Positions 1-10,864 of a stretch of 64,000 bases of DNA are shown here, piece by piece. The stretch is from the NCBI GenBank assembly GCA_024138015.1, contig JAMXBB010000011.1, positions 75,621,386 to 75,685,385 on the forward strand, read 5' to 3'. Each line of letters opens with the position of its first letter. The first letter of the stretch is position 1. The notes beneath the pieces were generated by a model that saw only the letters and a program-made list of their open reading frames with translations, ran no database searches and had not been told where the DNA came from. The translations under genes and the position numbers were made by a program. Source of the stretch: Lumnitzera littorea. Its lineage: Eukaryota; Streptophyta; Magnoliopsida; Myrtales; Combretaceae.

Positions 1-286
1 ATTTAGGTTATTTTATAATTTTTAATGTGTATATAATTTATCTCTATTGATTCATTAGTTATCGAAATTTGTTTTACACGTGTTCGTTAAATAACAGAAA
101 TTTACATATAATTCAATATTATAATAATTAATTATTTTATTATTTATTTTCTTAAATCCAAACTCATGGGATCATTTTTACTAATATTTTTAACTTCGTT
201 GAAAAATTTGGGCTTCATCAATTAACTTACTTTACTACCCTAAATTTCATGGACCGAACTCTAAATACTCGATTACAAGGCCTACA
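1..286 (-). mobile_element. LTR family A, terminal fragment (copy 1)
   Basis: The stretch matches 19360..19638, the same end of the solo LTR-A at 16584..19638, in the same inverted orientation: both contain ATTTAGGTTATT, ATAATTTATCTCTA and TGATTCATTA blocks in order. It ends at 286 in the reverse complement of the LTR start motif (TGTAGGCCTTGTAATC on the minus strand, compared with TGTAAGCCTTGCAATC elsewhere). Ty3 pol coding sequence begins only 8 bases further on, so this LTR appears to have inserted into an older element. The rest of the LTR lies outside the window. Confidence 0.75.
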
Positions 287-293
287 CATATAG

Positions 294-965
294 TGTTAGG
301 TGAAGGGATATCGGTAGATCTTGAGAAAGTTAAGGCTATAGTTAAGCAGAAACAATCTCCTACGGTCTCGGAAGTAAGAAGTTTCCTTGAAATAGCAAGT
401 TACTACAGATGCTTTATAAAGGACTTTTCTAAGATAACGAGATGCTAAGATCTTTAACTTAGTTAACATAGAAGGACGTTAGTTTTGAATGGAGTGGTGA
501 ATGTGAACATAGTTTTCAGGAGTTAAAGGATCGTCTGATTTTAGCTCTGATACTTATTTTGCCAAATCTAAGTAAACCATATTGTATATATAGCGATGCT
601 TCTCAGAATGAATTAGGTTGTGTGTTAATATATGATGGAAAAGTAGCAGCATATGCATCAAGGTAATTAAGATCTCATGAAAAGAATTATTTGATGCATA
701 ATCTTGAATTAGTAGCGGTAGTCTTTTCTTTAAAGATTTAGAGACATTATTTATATGGTCAGCATTATAAAATTTATATGAATCACAAGAGTTTGAAATA
801 TTTCTTCATTCAAAAGGAGTTGAATTTAAGGTAAATGCAATGGTTAGAACTAATCAACTAATCAAAGATTATGATTTGACTATCGATTATCATCCTAGTA
901 AAGCTAATATGATAGCTAATGCATTGAGTCATAAGAACTATGAGCAAGTGAATTCACTACTTCTC
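294..965 (+). pseudogene. Ty3/gypsy pol remnant: end of RT and RNase H
   Basis: In the first frame the translation resembles the RT-RNase H connection of plant Ty3 elements (GISVDLEKVKAI, then EVRSFLEIASYYRCFIKDFS). RNase H-like blocks follow: YCIYSDAS, VAAYASR, HEKNYLMHNLELVAVVF, then YHPSKANMIANALSHK, which corresponds to the family block ending in VADALSRK. Several in-frame stops and small frameshifts (for example around 440 and 668) make it non-functional. The 5' part of pol, including the RT active site, is absent because the LTR at 1..286 has replaced it. It continues into the integrase remnant. The later GPY/F-like region suggests a Tekay/Del-type chromovirus; that lineage call is an inference. 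Confidence 0.85.
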
Positions 966-1079
966 AGCAGAAGTTAACTCAGGAATTTGTGAAGTTGGAG
1001 ATTAGATTTACATGGCATGAAACAGAGGTACAACTAATAAATTTGGTTATACAATCGACTTTGATGTAAATTAAGTATC

Positions 1080-2480
1080 AACAAGATGAAGATCTGAGCT
1101 TAAAGGAAATAAAGGATAAATTGAAGATGAGAGATGTACCGAACTTTCGAATGGATGAGAAGGGAGTGTTAAGATACAAGAATAGGATTTGTATACCTTA
1201 GGATGCAAAGCTAAAGAGGGAAATTATGGATAAAGCTCATGCTACTAGTTATAATTTACATCGTGATGGGATAAATATGTATCATGATTTGAAATCATTA
1301 TTCTGGTGGAAAGGCATGAAGAAGGAGATAACACAGTATGTGTTGGGATGTACTATAGGTCAACAAGTGAAAGCTAAAAACCAAATACAAAGTGGATTGT
1401 TACAACCATTAAAAATGCCTCAGTAGAAATGGGATCACGTTACTATAGACGTTATAGTAGGACTACCATGAATAAAAGCAAGGTATGATTTTCTTTAGGT
1501 TATTGTTGATAAGTTGATGAAAAGTACTCATTTCTTACCTTGTCGAATTAGTGATTCAATGGAGAAGTTAGCTTAGTTGTATATACGAGAGATTATTAGA
1601 TTGCATGGTGTGCTTGTAAGTATCGTCTCAAATAGAGATACCTATTTTATATCTAAGTTCTGGTAGATTCTACATTGATCTTTGGGAACTAAGTTGCAAT
1701 TCAGTACGACTTATCATTCTCAAGTGAATGGTTAGTCAAAAAGAGTGATTCAGATATTGGAGGATACTTTGAGATGATGTATCTTGGATTTTAGTGGTGA
1801 TTGGGATCAATATCTACCATTAGTGGGATTTTCTTATAACAACAATTATCAAGAAACTATATAGACAACACCTTATGAAGCATTATATGGGAGAAAATGT
1901 AAATCACCACTATATTGGCAAAGTGATGAGTATGCAATAATAGGACCTGACATGATTCATTAGATGAATGAGAAAGTGAAAGCAATACTACAAAGAATGA
2001 AAGTCGCATAAGATCATTACAAGAGTTAGGCTTATTTGAAATGGAAACCTATGGAATTTGTAGTGGGAGAATATGTATATGTGAAAATAAGTCCTTTTAA
2101 AGGGTTTAAACGATTTGGTACCACAAGGAAGCTAAGTACCCGATTTATTGGATAGTTGGAGATATTGGAGAAAATTAGAGAGGTAGCTTATTGAATTGCG
2201 TTACCCCCAAGTGTAGCAGGATATCAAGATCTTTTTCACGTATCGATGCTAAGGAGATTTGTGAAGGACCCACAATAGATAGTGAAATTAAAACTAGAAG
2301 ACCTGTAGAAAGATTATAAAGTTAAGGAGAAACCAATCAAGAAATTAGAAAATTGAATTTAGAAGTTGAGGAATTATTACATAGAATATGTAAAGGTTCA
2401 GTAGGGTAGTGATTCGAGAGCTGAAATAACTTGGGAGCTAAATGAGGCATTGAAAAATCAATACCTAGAGCTTTTCAAGA
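1080..2480 (+). pseudogene. Ty3/gypsy integrase remnant, degenerate
   Basis: Integrase of the same element as the RNase H remnant upstream. The zinc-finger segment at about 1226..1400 shows NLHRDGINMYHDLKSLFWW and VLGCTIGQQVKA; the usual C-x2-C ending is broken because the second Cys is Gly. In the core, the first catalytic Asp is kept (TIDVIVGLP, about 1445) and so is the second (SNRDTYF, about 1635). The expected Glu in the QSER-like block is Lys (SKRVIQILED, about 1740). A GPY/F-like C-terminal region follows (FKRFGTTRKLSTRFIG) and then a FHVSMLRRFVKDP block near 2240, typical of Tekay/Del-type elements. Many stop codons. It could not encode an active enzyme. Confidence 0.88.
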
Positions 2481-2570
2481 AGATAGGTGGGTAATAAGAT
2501 TTTGCCAAAATATAAGTAGTTAATAATTATTTGATGGTTGGATAGAATGTTTTGAGGACAAAACTTTTTA

Positions 2571-2584
2571 AAGAGGGGTGAAAA
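2571..2584 (+). other. Polypurine tract of the Ty3 element
   Basis: AAAGAGGGGTGAAAA lies directly upstream of a TGTGAGACC LTR start and a few bases after the FEDKTF-like end of the pol reading frame. That is the usual order in Tekay/Del-type elements, where this tract primes plus-strand synthesis. Confidence 0.7.
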
Positions 2585-5300
2585 TGTGAGACCCATACTT
2601 GCATGACTAAGTTCGATACTCGATTTTGGATGTTCAGGAAGGTAACTCGAATAGGCAAGGAACTTACGAAGGGCTTTGTAATATTACTCTAGGAGTTTTC
2701 GTAAGCTTGAAATTTAAAAATATAATAAAATATTGAAAATATAGTTAAAATAATAGAAAATTACTATATTATTACTTTATTATCGATTACGAGCGAAATA
2801 GGTTCTAGAAATCAACTAAAACATAGAGATGAATTTTAGGGTCAATATAATTAATATTGAGCATAAAATAATATATATATATATATAAGACATATATATG
2901 TGTCCAGTATAATTATTACATAAAAATATATACTTGTAATTACTGTGAATACCTAAAATTAGGTAAAATTCACTAAATAAATTAATAAAAAATGAGGAAA
3001 ATCATAAAAAAAAAAATAATTGCACAACTAGGAAACATACATAGATGCGTAATAATGCAGAAATATACATGAATGGGGAAAGTATTACTTTTTGAACACC
3101 TAAAACTTAATCTGTACACATATTAATGGGGATTAAAGAAAGAAACAAAATCAAACCTAGCTATAAAAAAATAGAACCTACTATCTGGATAAAGTTTAAG
3201 CATTTTCAAGGTTAGGAAAAACTTTAAAGTGAGGAGTTAGAGAGAGAGAGTGAAGGAAAAGAAAATTTGGAAATTATAGTGCAGATTAGGGGTGTTGCGG
3301 GTGCCTAGAGGAGATGACCACCTCAACACAAGGCTGGACCACCACTTGAAGGAGCGGCTGGCAGTTGGATCAATTGATACACTATCCCCTCCCCAAGGTG
3401 GCTAGAGCTCGAGCGTTTGGTGAGTCCCAAATTTATCCGATTTTATCAAAATTTTGGGAAAATAGCAAACACTTACCAAAAATTTGAAATTTGGTTTCCT
3501 CACGTATATTTGCATGAGAAATTCAAATCTTTAATTAGATTTTCAAAATTCTAACTATAGATATGAGGTCCTTAAGAAAAAGTCTTACGCACTGAATTTG
3601 AATCAAGTTTTTGAAAAACCAATTAGTATAGTTTTGACCTAAAATTTTGTTGTTATACTCCTAAGATGTTGAATTTTGATGTTATGTAGTTAGATTGCAA
3701 AAATTGTATCATCAGATTTTATGGAAACTTTTGATTTTGTAAAAAATAGTGCACGAAAGTCTTGTTTCGTAAATAAGCTTAATCAATCCTTTACAACCTA
3801 AAGTGTAGCCTATAATTTTCTATATGTAGCCAGTTGAGAATGGTTTATCATGAGTTGGGAACGTGGGTTTTTAAGCAAACACTTAAGCATTTGGCAATTT
3901 AGGATCAAATCTCTAAGTTACCATATAAATGTAAATGAGTAGTTAGTATAATAGGAAATGGTGTATATGATTAAGGTTCTTAGTTGATATTTACCGGTAT
4001 TACAGAGTTTGGAATTCTAGAAATGCAAGGTAAATTGGTGTATGTGCTAAATAGTAGGATGTAGTAAGAGCTACAAGGTCAAAAAGTATGTTAGAAAGTA
4101 GGTCAAAATGTACCTTGGTAGTTAATAACTTTATTATACTAAAAATGGGCTTTGGGTCAGAAAGTAGTTTATACTTAGACTTCATAACTATTTCAAAGTC
4201 AGAATGTAAGTCGAAAACTTCTTAAGTGAAAACCTAATTTAGGAAAGTGAGTAAAAAACTTAGTCAGAAAATAGATCAGAACCTACCATACTTAACTAAA
4301 ACTAAATAAATAATCAAAGAACCTACTTATATTGAGATTTAAATATACTTAATAATGAAAATAAGTTCTTACTTCATATGTCAATTTAAAACTAAAGTTG
4401 TATGTTACCTTATAGGGATTATTAACGAAGATCACAAATGCAACATATAAGAGTACGTAACATTCTATCTAGGTAAGTTAGGATCGTAACTTCACCGCTT
4501 GTTAAGATGTTATATTAAATTATCTGGAGGACTGAAGAGTGTATTGTTTGTAATTTTAACTTAGTTATTTATGTGCATACTGTGTGTGTGACTAATAACG
4601 TGTTTGGTGATAGGAGTTGAACTCCTTAGCATGTTGCTTTGCTTAATTGCATATTATTGGTTGGTTTGAACTTGTTTTATCATCCTTAAATGGAAAATAA
4701 TAGAAATTCAATCTGAACTTAATTGGACATGCAAAACAACCCATTAAGGGAACAATTAAGTGTGTCAGACCAAATACCAACTCTTTTGATGAAGATAACA
4801 TAAATAATCCTTTCCCTACCCTTAGTCAAACTAAGTGACAGGATAAAAGATCGCAATAAGGTTAGCGCCCATGGTTCGAAGGAAGTCTAAGGAGGAGCAT
4901 GTCTTTTATTGCAAAAGCTTGGGTTTGGTTTGATTTGATTTGAGTCGCGTTGAAACTCCTCAGTTTAGGTGAAAGCAGATGAAATTTATCTAACCTCATA
5001 TTAGATAACATTGTGCAATGTTTCAAATGATTGATTGACTGTATTGCATTTCATTAAATTAATACCTCTACTTATGTTTGTTTTACACTCTTCAGTTTTT
5101 GTCCCACCTACTAAGCTAGTTGTGCTCATATCCCTTTAGATTCTATTGCAAATATAGACTAAAGAGTAAAATGAAACGATATAACCAACCACAAGTTAGT
5201 AAATGAAGGGTTGAGGAGTGAGTGGAAACCTAAAGCCACTAAAACTAGATTACTTATGAAGTCTTGGTCTTTTGAGAACAAGCATCTTATTCATAAAATT
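2585..5300 (+). mobile_element. Decayed 3' LTR of the Ty3 element (family-A-like)
   Basis: It begins TGTGAGACC right after the polypurine tract. Three landmarks of LTR family A occur in the same order: a GGTGG/CCACC-rich island at about 3295..3415; a CTTAGTCAAACTAAG palindrome at 4821..4835 followed by ATGGTTCGAAGG near 4870; and a CCTACTAAGCTAG block at about 5105. Similarity to the other copies fades near 5300, so the 3' end is probably lost. I saw no open reading frame of note; the 61-residue minus-strand frame at 4000..4185 has no recognisable content. Confidence 0.65.
4821..4835. repeat. Conserved LTR palindrome (copy 1)
   Basis: CTTAGTCAAACTAAG: 6-bp inverted arms around a 3-base centre. 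The same palindrome sits at the same place in five other LTR-A copies of this window. Confidence 0.7.
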
Positions 5301-6923
5301 GAAGGAATGATTCATAGGTAAGGTAAGCCAGTACAATTTCTCCATAATTTCTATAAGGTTTTAGGTTTTAAACTGTATGACAAATTATGGTGAACCATGA
5401 ATTCTAAAAGTATAGGTTAGATTTCAAATTTACAGGTAAAAAAGTCATTTATTTCTTTTGTTTTTATCGTGGAATTGGTATTTAGATCTACTTATAGTGG
5501 TTGAAATGAGAAGGCTTAGATTACAAATATGATAATAGATAAGTATTTGAATGTTAAACATGAAGAGAATTCGTATTTGTTGAGATTAGAGAATTTGACG
5601 GCATTGATTGGCAGATAAGGTTATGATGGTAATGGGGTTTTGGTGTGAGAAGTCATGTTTTTAGGTTGTGAATTTCAAGGTAGGAGAATCATGGGTGTGA
5701 TCCTAACCATGATCCCCTTGGGTGTGTTGGAATGAGGGATGTGCAAGGGAAGTGAAGGAATTGGTGGTTGAGAAGATCATGACAAAGGTTTATAGTTGTA
5801 ATCTAAGGCATGTTTTTGTTATGGTGCAAAGTTAGGGAAAGATAGCCAAGTTCATAGCCGTTATCCAAAGGCATAGATTTGTATATTCTCTCTTTCTTCT
5901 TGTTTCTTATTTCTTATCCTCTTAAAGTGTAATCTAATCAGTTCTAAGCTAGTTTAAAAGTCCAAAACTAGTTTCAAAACCTTAAGTAATGTTAAACTTA
6001 GATCCATGAATCTAATGAGATAAACAAGAGGACTTAGCTAGGATAAGGAAACTTGGAAGTGAATTCTAAAAGATGTTATCTCTGCATTGTACTACAGGTG
6101 TTGATATTGAAAGGACCTAGAAAATAGATTCTACTGGTCATTCTCAGGTTTCAAGTACAGGATATTTGCTTGTTGTTTATGTTGCTAGGTTAGTTACTTA
6201 ACCGAACCAATTAACTATTGAACATTAATTAAATGTGTGTTACTTGTGCTTGGCTAAGTTTAAGGGACCGAGAAGATCGGCGATCTTGAGATGACACCCT
6301 AAAGATCCCTACATGACGTTGTCCCGAGTTGAGTCACATTTGAAAATAATCTAGATAAATTTAGGCAATTCTTAGTTTTTAGGGTATTAAAGAGAACCTA
6401 ATATCAATACCATATGGTGTTATATATATATATATAGTGTCAGGGGTTGAATGTTTGCTCATGCATATGTGTTTGTGCATTTGGTATTGAGCTTTGGCTC
6501 ACTCATTTAAAATTTTTTAGGTACAAGTACTTGAGTAAACTTCATAAAGTTGATGATTATAGATTTGATTGTTGAGTTACCAAATTGGAGAGTTATGACT
6601 AGAATTTCAATTATAAAGAAGATAATTGAGTAGGATTAGTTAAAATTTTATTGTACAAATTAGTAAATTCTTGTTCGGTATTTTATGAGATTAATTTTAA
6701 GATAAGGACTATTATAATTTAATTCACAATCAACAAGTACTTTTTCAGAATTTCATGAAATTATTTGGTGATTATTTTGTTTTATTTGAAGATTAAATTT
6801 ATAGAAAATATTTGAAAATTTTAACAAGTATTTGGAGGATTTAGTAAATGGTTATACTTGATGTGTCAATAGATAATAGGGATATATGATAGGCTACAAC
6901 GTTTTAAATTCTAAGGCATTACA
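5300..6923 (+). mobile_element. LTR family B-like fragment
   Basis: The 3' half resembles the LTR-B at 10865..13285. Both have a 'gatccct' block followed by a 'gtcccg/gggacg' block, then a 'GCTTTGGCTCA' block (6485 here and 12790 there), and both end in GGCATTACA (6923 here, 13285 there). Similarity is partial, and the 5' boundary with the preceding LTR is my estimate. A (TA)n run is present near 6421..6435. No coding sequence was recognised. Confidence 0.45.
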
Positions 6924-6924
6924 T

Positions 6925-7149
6925 ATTTATACCTAATATATACTTATATAAAACAATATAGTTATACATATAGAACTATATATTATATATCACATATAAT
7001 CTACATAAATATGTTACACATACATATAAAACTTGTATATATATAACATTTATATATTTATATATGATACACATTGTTTTATATAACAATATAGTTATAT
7101 GTATAGAGCTATATATTGTATATAAGATATATAATCGAGATACATATGT

Positions 7150-7186
<37 letters not shown>

Positions 7187-7195
7187 CTCAATGTA
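6925..7195. repeat. AT-rich simple-repeat tract with (TA)n
   Basis: Imperfect TATA/ACATAT repeats fill the stretch, with a pure (TA)n run at about 7150..7177. The 71-residue minus-strand reading frame over 6976..7191 is a translation of this low-complexity DNA and is not a gene. Confidence 0.9.
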
Positions 7196-9169
7196 CCAGA
7201 ATTAGAACACCTGCGAGCATGTTTGGAAGAGGACCTATGATGAAGTTCCAGAATTCATAATGCTAATAAAAGCATCTTAAATCTCATGCAACGTTGAGAA
7301 ATATAAATCTGGACATAAAAAATAAGTGAAAATTGGTTGTATGCGTTCTTTAGGATTTTCTCGTGATAACGATAGTAAGTTAGGAGCTTAAGTTGGTTAA
7401 TGAATTTATGAGATTATATATTAGTGAGGGTTAGTTATAGGACTATTTATATAATTACAAATTAATTGAGCTAGAATGAATTTATAATTTTACCTCCTAA
7501 ATGTCAGAATCGCAGATTTCAAGAAATCACGATTTCAGCTTTTTAAAATGTATCCAAACATAAGAATAGGAGTTGGGCTTAGAATTACAATTCCTTTGTA
7601 TTGTTCCTTCATAGCAGACATAACATTAGTTGTCTCCACCAAGTAGCGTAAAATATCTATTTATCTCGTGATTGGAATATATATTCTACTTTATTTGAAA
7701 GGGTTATCCTTATAAATCTTTACCAACTCTTGATAATTTCAACCTGAAAAAATATCTCCAATAAATTTGCATGTATATTGATCCCTCGTCTTCTCATTTA
7801 AATTTGAAAAACAACCTATATGCTTCTCCCTCCTATCGTCCAGATTTAAGAATACTTCAGATGTCTCAGCATCGTTGAACTTACAAGGTACCGATCGTTG
7901 ACCACACTTGCTGATAAGCTACTAAACGTGGAAGAGCTTGGACGTGGGTTGAAATCATTGGTTGCCACTTAAAAGAATATTGTTGAACTTCAACACAGTT
8001 GCTTTGCCGAACGCTTTTCCGAACTCAATGGAGAACATGTAAGCATGATTTCAGCTGCTCAGCAAGGTTTACCGCCATGTTGACTAAAATTGTTGCCATG
8101 TCCTTTTATACAATGCTTCATGTCGTATAGAAGTCACATTAGTCAAAAGTAAAGAGGGTATTTCCGAACCACTGGACACATTGCAAATTTTTTACAAACA
8201 AAATCTTTTGCCGAAGCCAAATGCTTGGAAGCATTAGTGTCCTACTCATAAAAAATAACCTTCTCGTGATGCTTGATAAAAACAATCTGCTGGACACATG
8301 CTTGAGAATTCCCATCTACACGTTTTGACAAAGTTGCTATATGCATTGAAGTTACTAGTTCATGAAGTCATAAAGCTTGGTTGAAAAATGCTTGGACCTT
8401 TTTTAAACTTGAACAATTATTAACATTGAATATTTGCTGGTCAATGGAATTACTCAGATACTCGTGATGAATTCCGTAATTGCCTTTCACAAATCGAATG
8501 CCGAATAGGACTTCTATCCTTCCTCATCATTTAATTCCATGACATAGTCCAACGTTATCCAACAAAATATTGCACTTTAATTTGGATAACACTAATCTCC
8601 ATCGATATGGTTAACCATCTTGAGTAGAACCAAACTAAGTGTATTATTCAAATATACTCAATAAAGTGGAGTTGGATCTTTTTTAATTTGTCCAACTTAT
8701 AATGTTAATAATAATTTGGACAACTGATCTATAATCCTCTTTCTTCTGTCTTTATTACATTCTGAGTCACTTTCTCAAAATTGTCAAGTACACTTCTATA
8801 TATTTTTATTAGATATACTTTCTAATCTAGTATATTTTTATCAGATATATTTTCTAATCTAGTTTTTGATCCACATTCTAAGTTTGTCGGATTCTTCAAT
8901 ATAGTTGATAAGCTCTAAATTGCTTATATTTTAAAGAGTGATTTTTAATGATTTTTCCTTGAGTTTATTTTGAAAAAATGATATATAATTGAGTAAAATC
9001 TTATTTTTTAGGATTTTAAACGATCTACGAAAGAAAATGAGAAAATATAAATAAGTTTCACTTAATTCGGAACTAAAGTAAAAAAGTTTTGAAGTTTTGA
9101 AGATTAAGATGATCAAATGACATGACTGTGTCATTTCCAATGATGTTTTAAGCAAAAATAAGGCATAAT
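7196..9169. other. Intergenic, no gene recognised
   Basis: I found no convincing reading frame or element ends in this AT-rich stretch. The short minus-strand frame at 8931..9155 has no known motif. The only local structure I can point to is a 32-bp tandem duplication near 8799. Confidence 0.5.
8799..8862. repeat. 32-bp tandem duplication
   Basis: Two adjacent 32-base units (8799..8830 and 8831..8862) both run from TATATTTTTAT to TTTCTAATCTAG and differ at a few positions. Confidence 0.85.
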
Positions 9170-10240
9170 TAGAAAGTGACTTGACTCAAGAACACGATCG
9201 CATCTCAAGTTATGTTGTTCCTAGACTTGATGAAGGTGTAGCAAAAATAGAATTCTTAGAGAGTGATACGGCCAAGTGACATGGTTGTGTCAGTAGATCT
9301 TGTCAAAGACCGCGATGCCCTAATTTTATATCTTTTGTTTAAGGCTTCTTGAGGGACTTTTTGATAGAAAACGAGAGCCGACTTTTGAGGGATTTCAAGG
9401 GAAAAACACTTTGGAGTTAAGAAGCTTCAAGGCATCAAGATTAAAGGCTTTACATTGATTTCATGATCTCTTCTTCTATTTTTCTTTTATATCTCATTCA
9501 ACATTCTTGCTTTATCATGAGTAGAGAGTAGATCTTTTGTATATAGGCTTTATGGAACCTAGATCTAACATGTGATATTGCTTTTTCTTAGATCTAATGA
9601 AAATCTTTAGTTTTCTTGGTTCAATTATATATGCTTGAGTTCTTTAGATTAATATTTCTATCGGTATTAGTCTAAAATTTGATATTGTGTAAGAGAATCG
9701 AGAGATTTCTTGTATGATTAGATCTATGCATAGTTGATGAGAGCTTACAAGTTTAGAGATAAATTGGAAAATCTTTCTAGATCTTTAATACTATCTTTAA
9801 AGATAATTTGTTGTACTTTAATGCGATCTTAGGTTATGTTATTGAGAAGAGATTTTAATAAGTAATCTTAAGATTAAAGTTAATAAATTTGAGAAAGTTA
9901 TTAATTTTAATAGAAAATTCCTACAACCAAGAAAATTAATAATCTAATTAGATTATCTTTAGTGAAAGTTGCATGTGTAAGTCAAGGGGAAATAAAGATT
10001 TAGGCATTCTATCAAATCTTTAATTAATTCTCAAATTAATTACCTTCTTATATAGTTTCTTTAATTGAATCTTGATTAGTTGTTACAATTTTAGTTAAAT
10101 TTTTTAAGTCCTTGAATTCAATTTTGTTGATTAGATAATAAAGAGCTAGTTAGTATTAATAATCATAGTCTTTATGAGACGATATTCGTTCTTTGAACTA
10201 TACTACTACGTAATAGGTACGATTGCCTAATTTTCACACA
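9170..10240 (+). mobile_element. Possible Athila-like LTR tail
   Basis: The stretch has features often seen in Athila-type LTRs: a partly palindromic 'GGCCAAGTGACATGGTTGTGTCA' block near 9270..9292, a 'GAGAGTAGATCTTTTGTATATAGGCTTTATGG' region near 9525..9556 (only key words cited), and an end resembling 'ACGATATTCGTTCTTTGAAC' near 10180 followed by 'TAGGTACGATTGC'. I saw no matching partner LTR in the window, so this is a family-resemblance call only. Confidence 0.3.
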
Positions 10241-10504
10241 TCAATAATCTATACACTTCTGCCTATTTCCATTTTCTTTTCTTTTAACTTACTGTATTGT
10301 ATACTTGACACACTTGTTAGAAATAACTTAACACATGTTTTATCATCATCAAAACCAAATTAGCAAACCTAATACTATATAACTAAAAATAAAAAATATA
10401 TTATATTATATTAATAATATTACTGTTTAATAATTTTGATAAGAAGTTATAATTAACCAAAAATCTTAAAACCTATTTGTTCCTTAAGACAATATCTATC
10501 TATA

Positions 10505-10860
10505 TCTATATTATTAAAGAAAAAATATATCTCGGTGTCTATTTCCATATGACTAAATTGCCATAAAAATATTAGTTATTTAATTTTAAATTTAACAAAA
10601 AGCCCTTAAATACTTAATGGTTTTCAATAAATTTTCAATAGGTTAAGGTTATTATGGTAAACTATTATACATAGTAAAATGGTTTCACTAACCAAAAAAT
10701 CCTCCACCAAAATAGCAATTTCCTATTACCATTTCAATTTCCATAATTTATCATCTTTCTATGATGAAATAATTTGCATCCTTTTTCATTTTGTCAATTC
10801 AATACTCTCTCTCTCTCTCTCTCTCTCTTCCATAAACTTATATGTCCCTTTCTCAACACT
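10505..10860 (+). mobile_element. Helitron 5'-end fragment
   Basis: It starts TCTATATTATTAAAG and has 'CTCGGTGTCTATTTCC' about 25 bases later. This parallels the 5' end of the Helitron at 13812 (TCTATATTATTTAAG ... TTTTGGTGTC). No CTAGT end with a hairpin was found before the LTR-B sequence starts, so the 3' part is probably lost. It contains the (CT)12 run. Confidence 0.4.
10805..10828. repeat. (CT)12 microsatellite
   Basis: A run of twelve CT dinucleotides. The 61-residue frame at 10679..10864 translates through it and is not supported as a gene. Confidence 0.97.
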
Positions 10861-10864
10861 CTAA

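Noticed and set aside
1226..1426. 66-codon open frame as a stand-alone gene
   Set aside because: It is an open piece of a broken Ty3 integrase; homologous coding sequence continues on both sides with stops.
6976..7191. 71-codon minus-strand frame
   Set aside because: Composed of TATA-type repeats, with low-complexity Tyr/Ile-rich translation.
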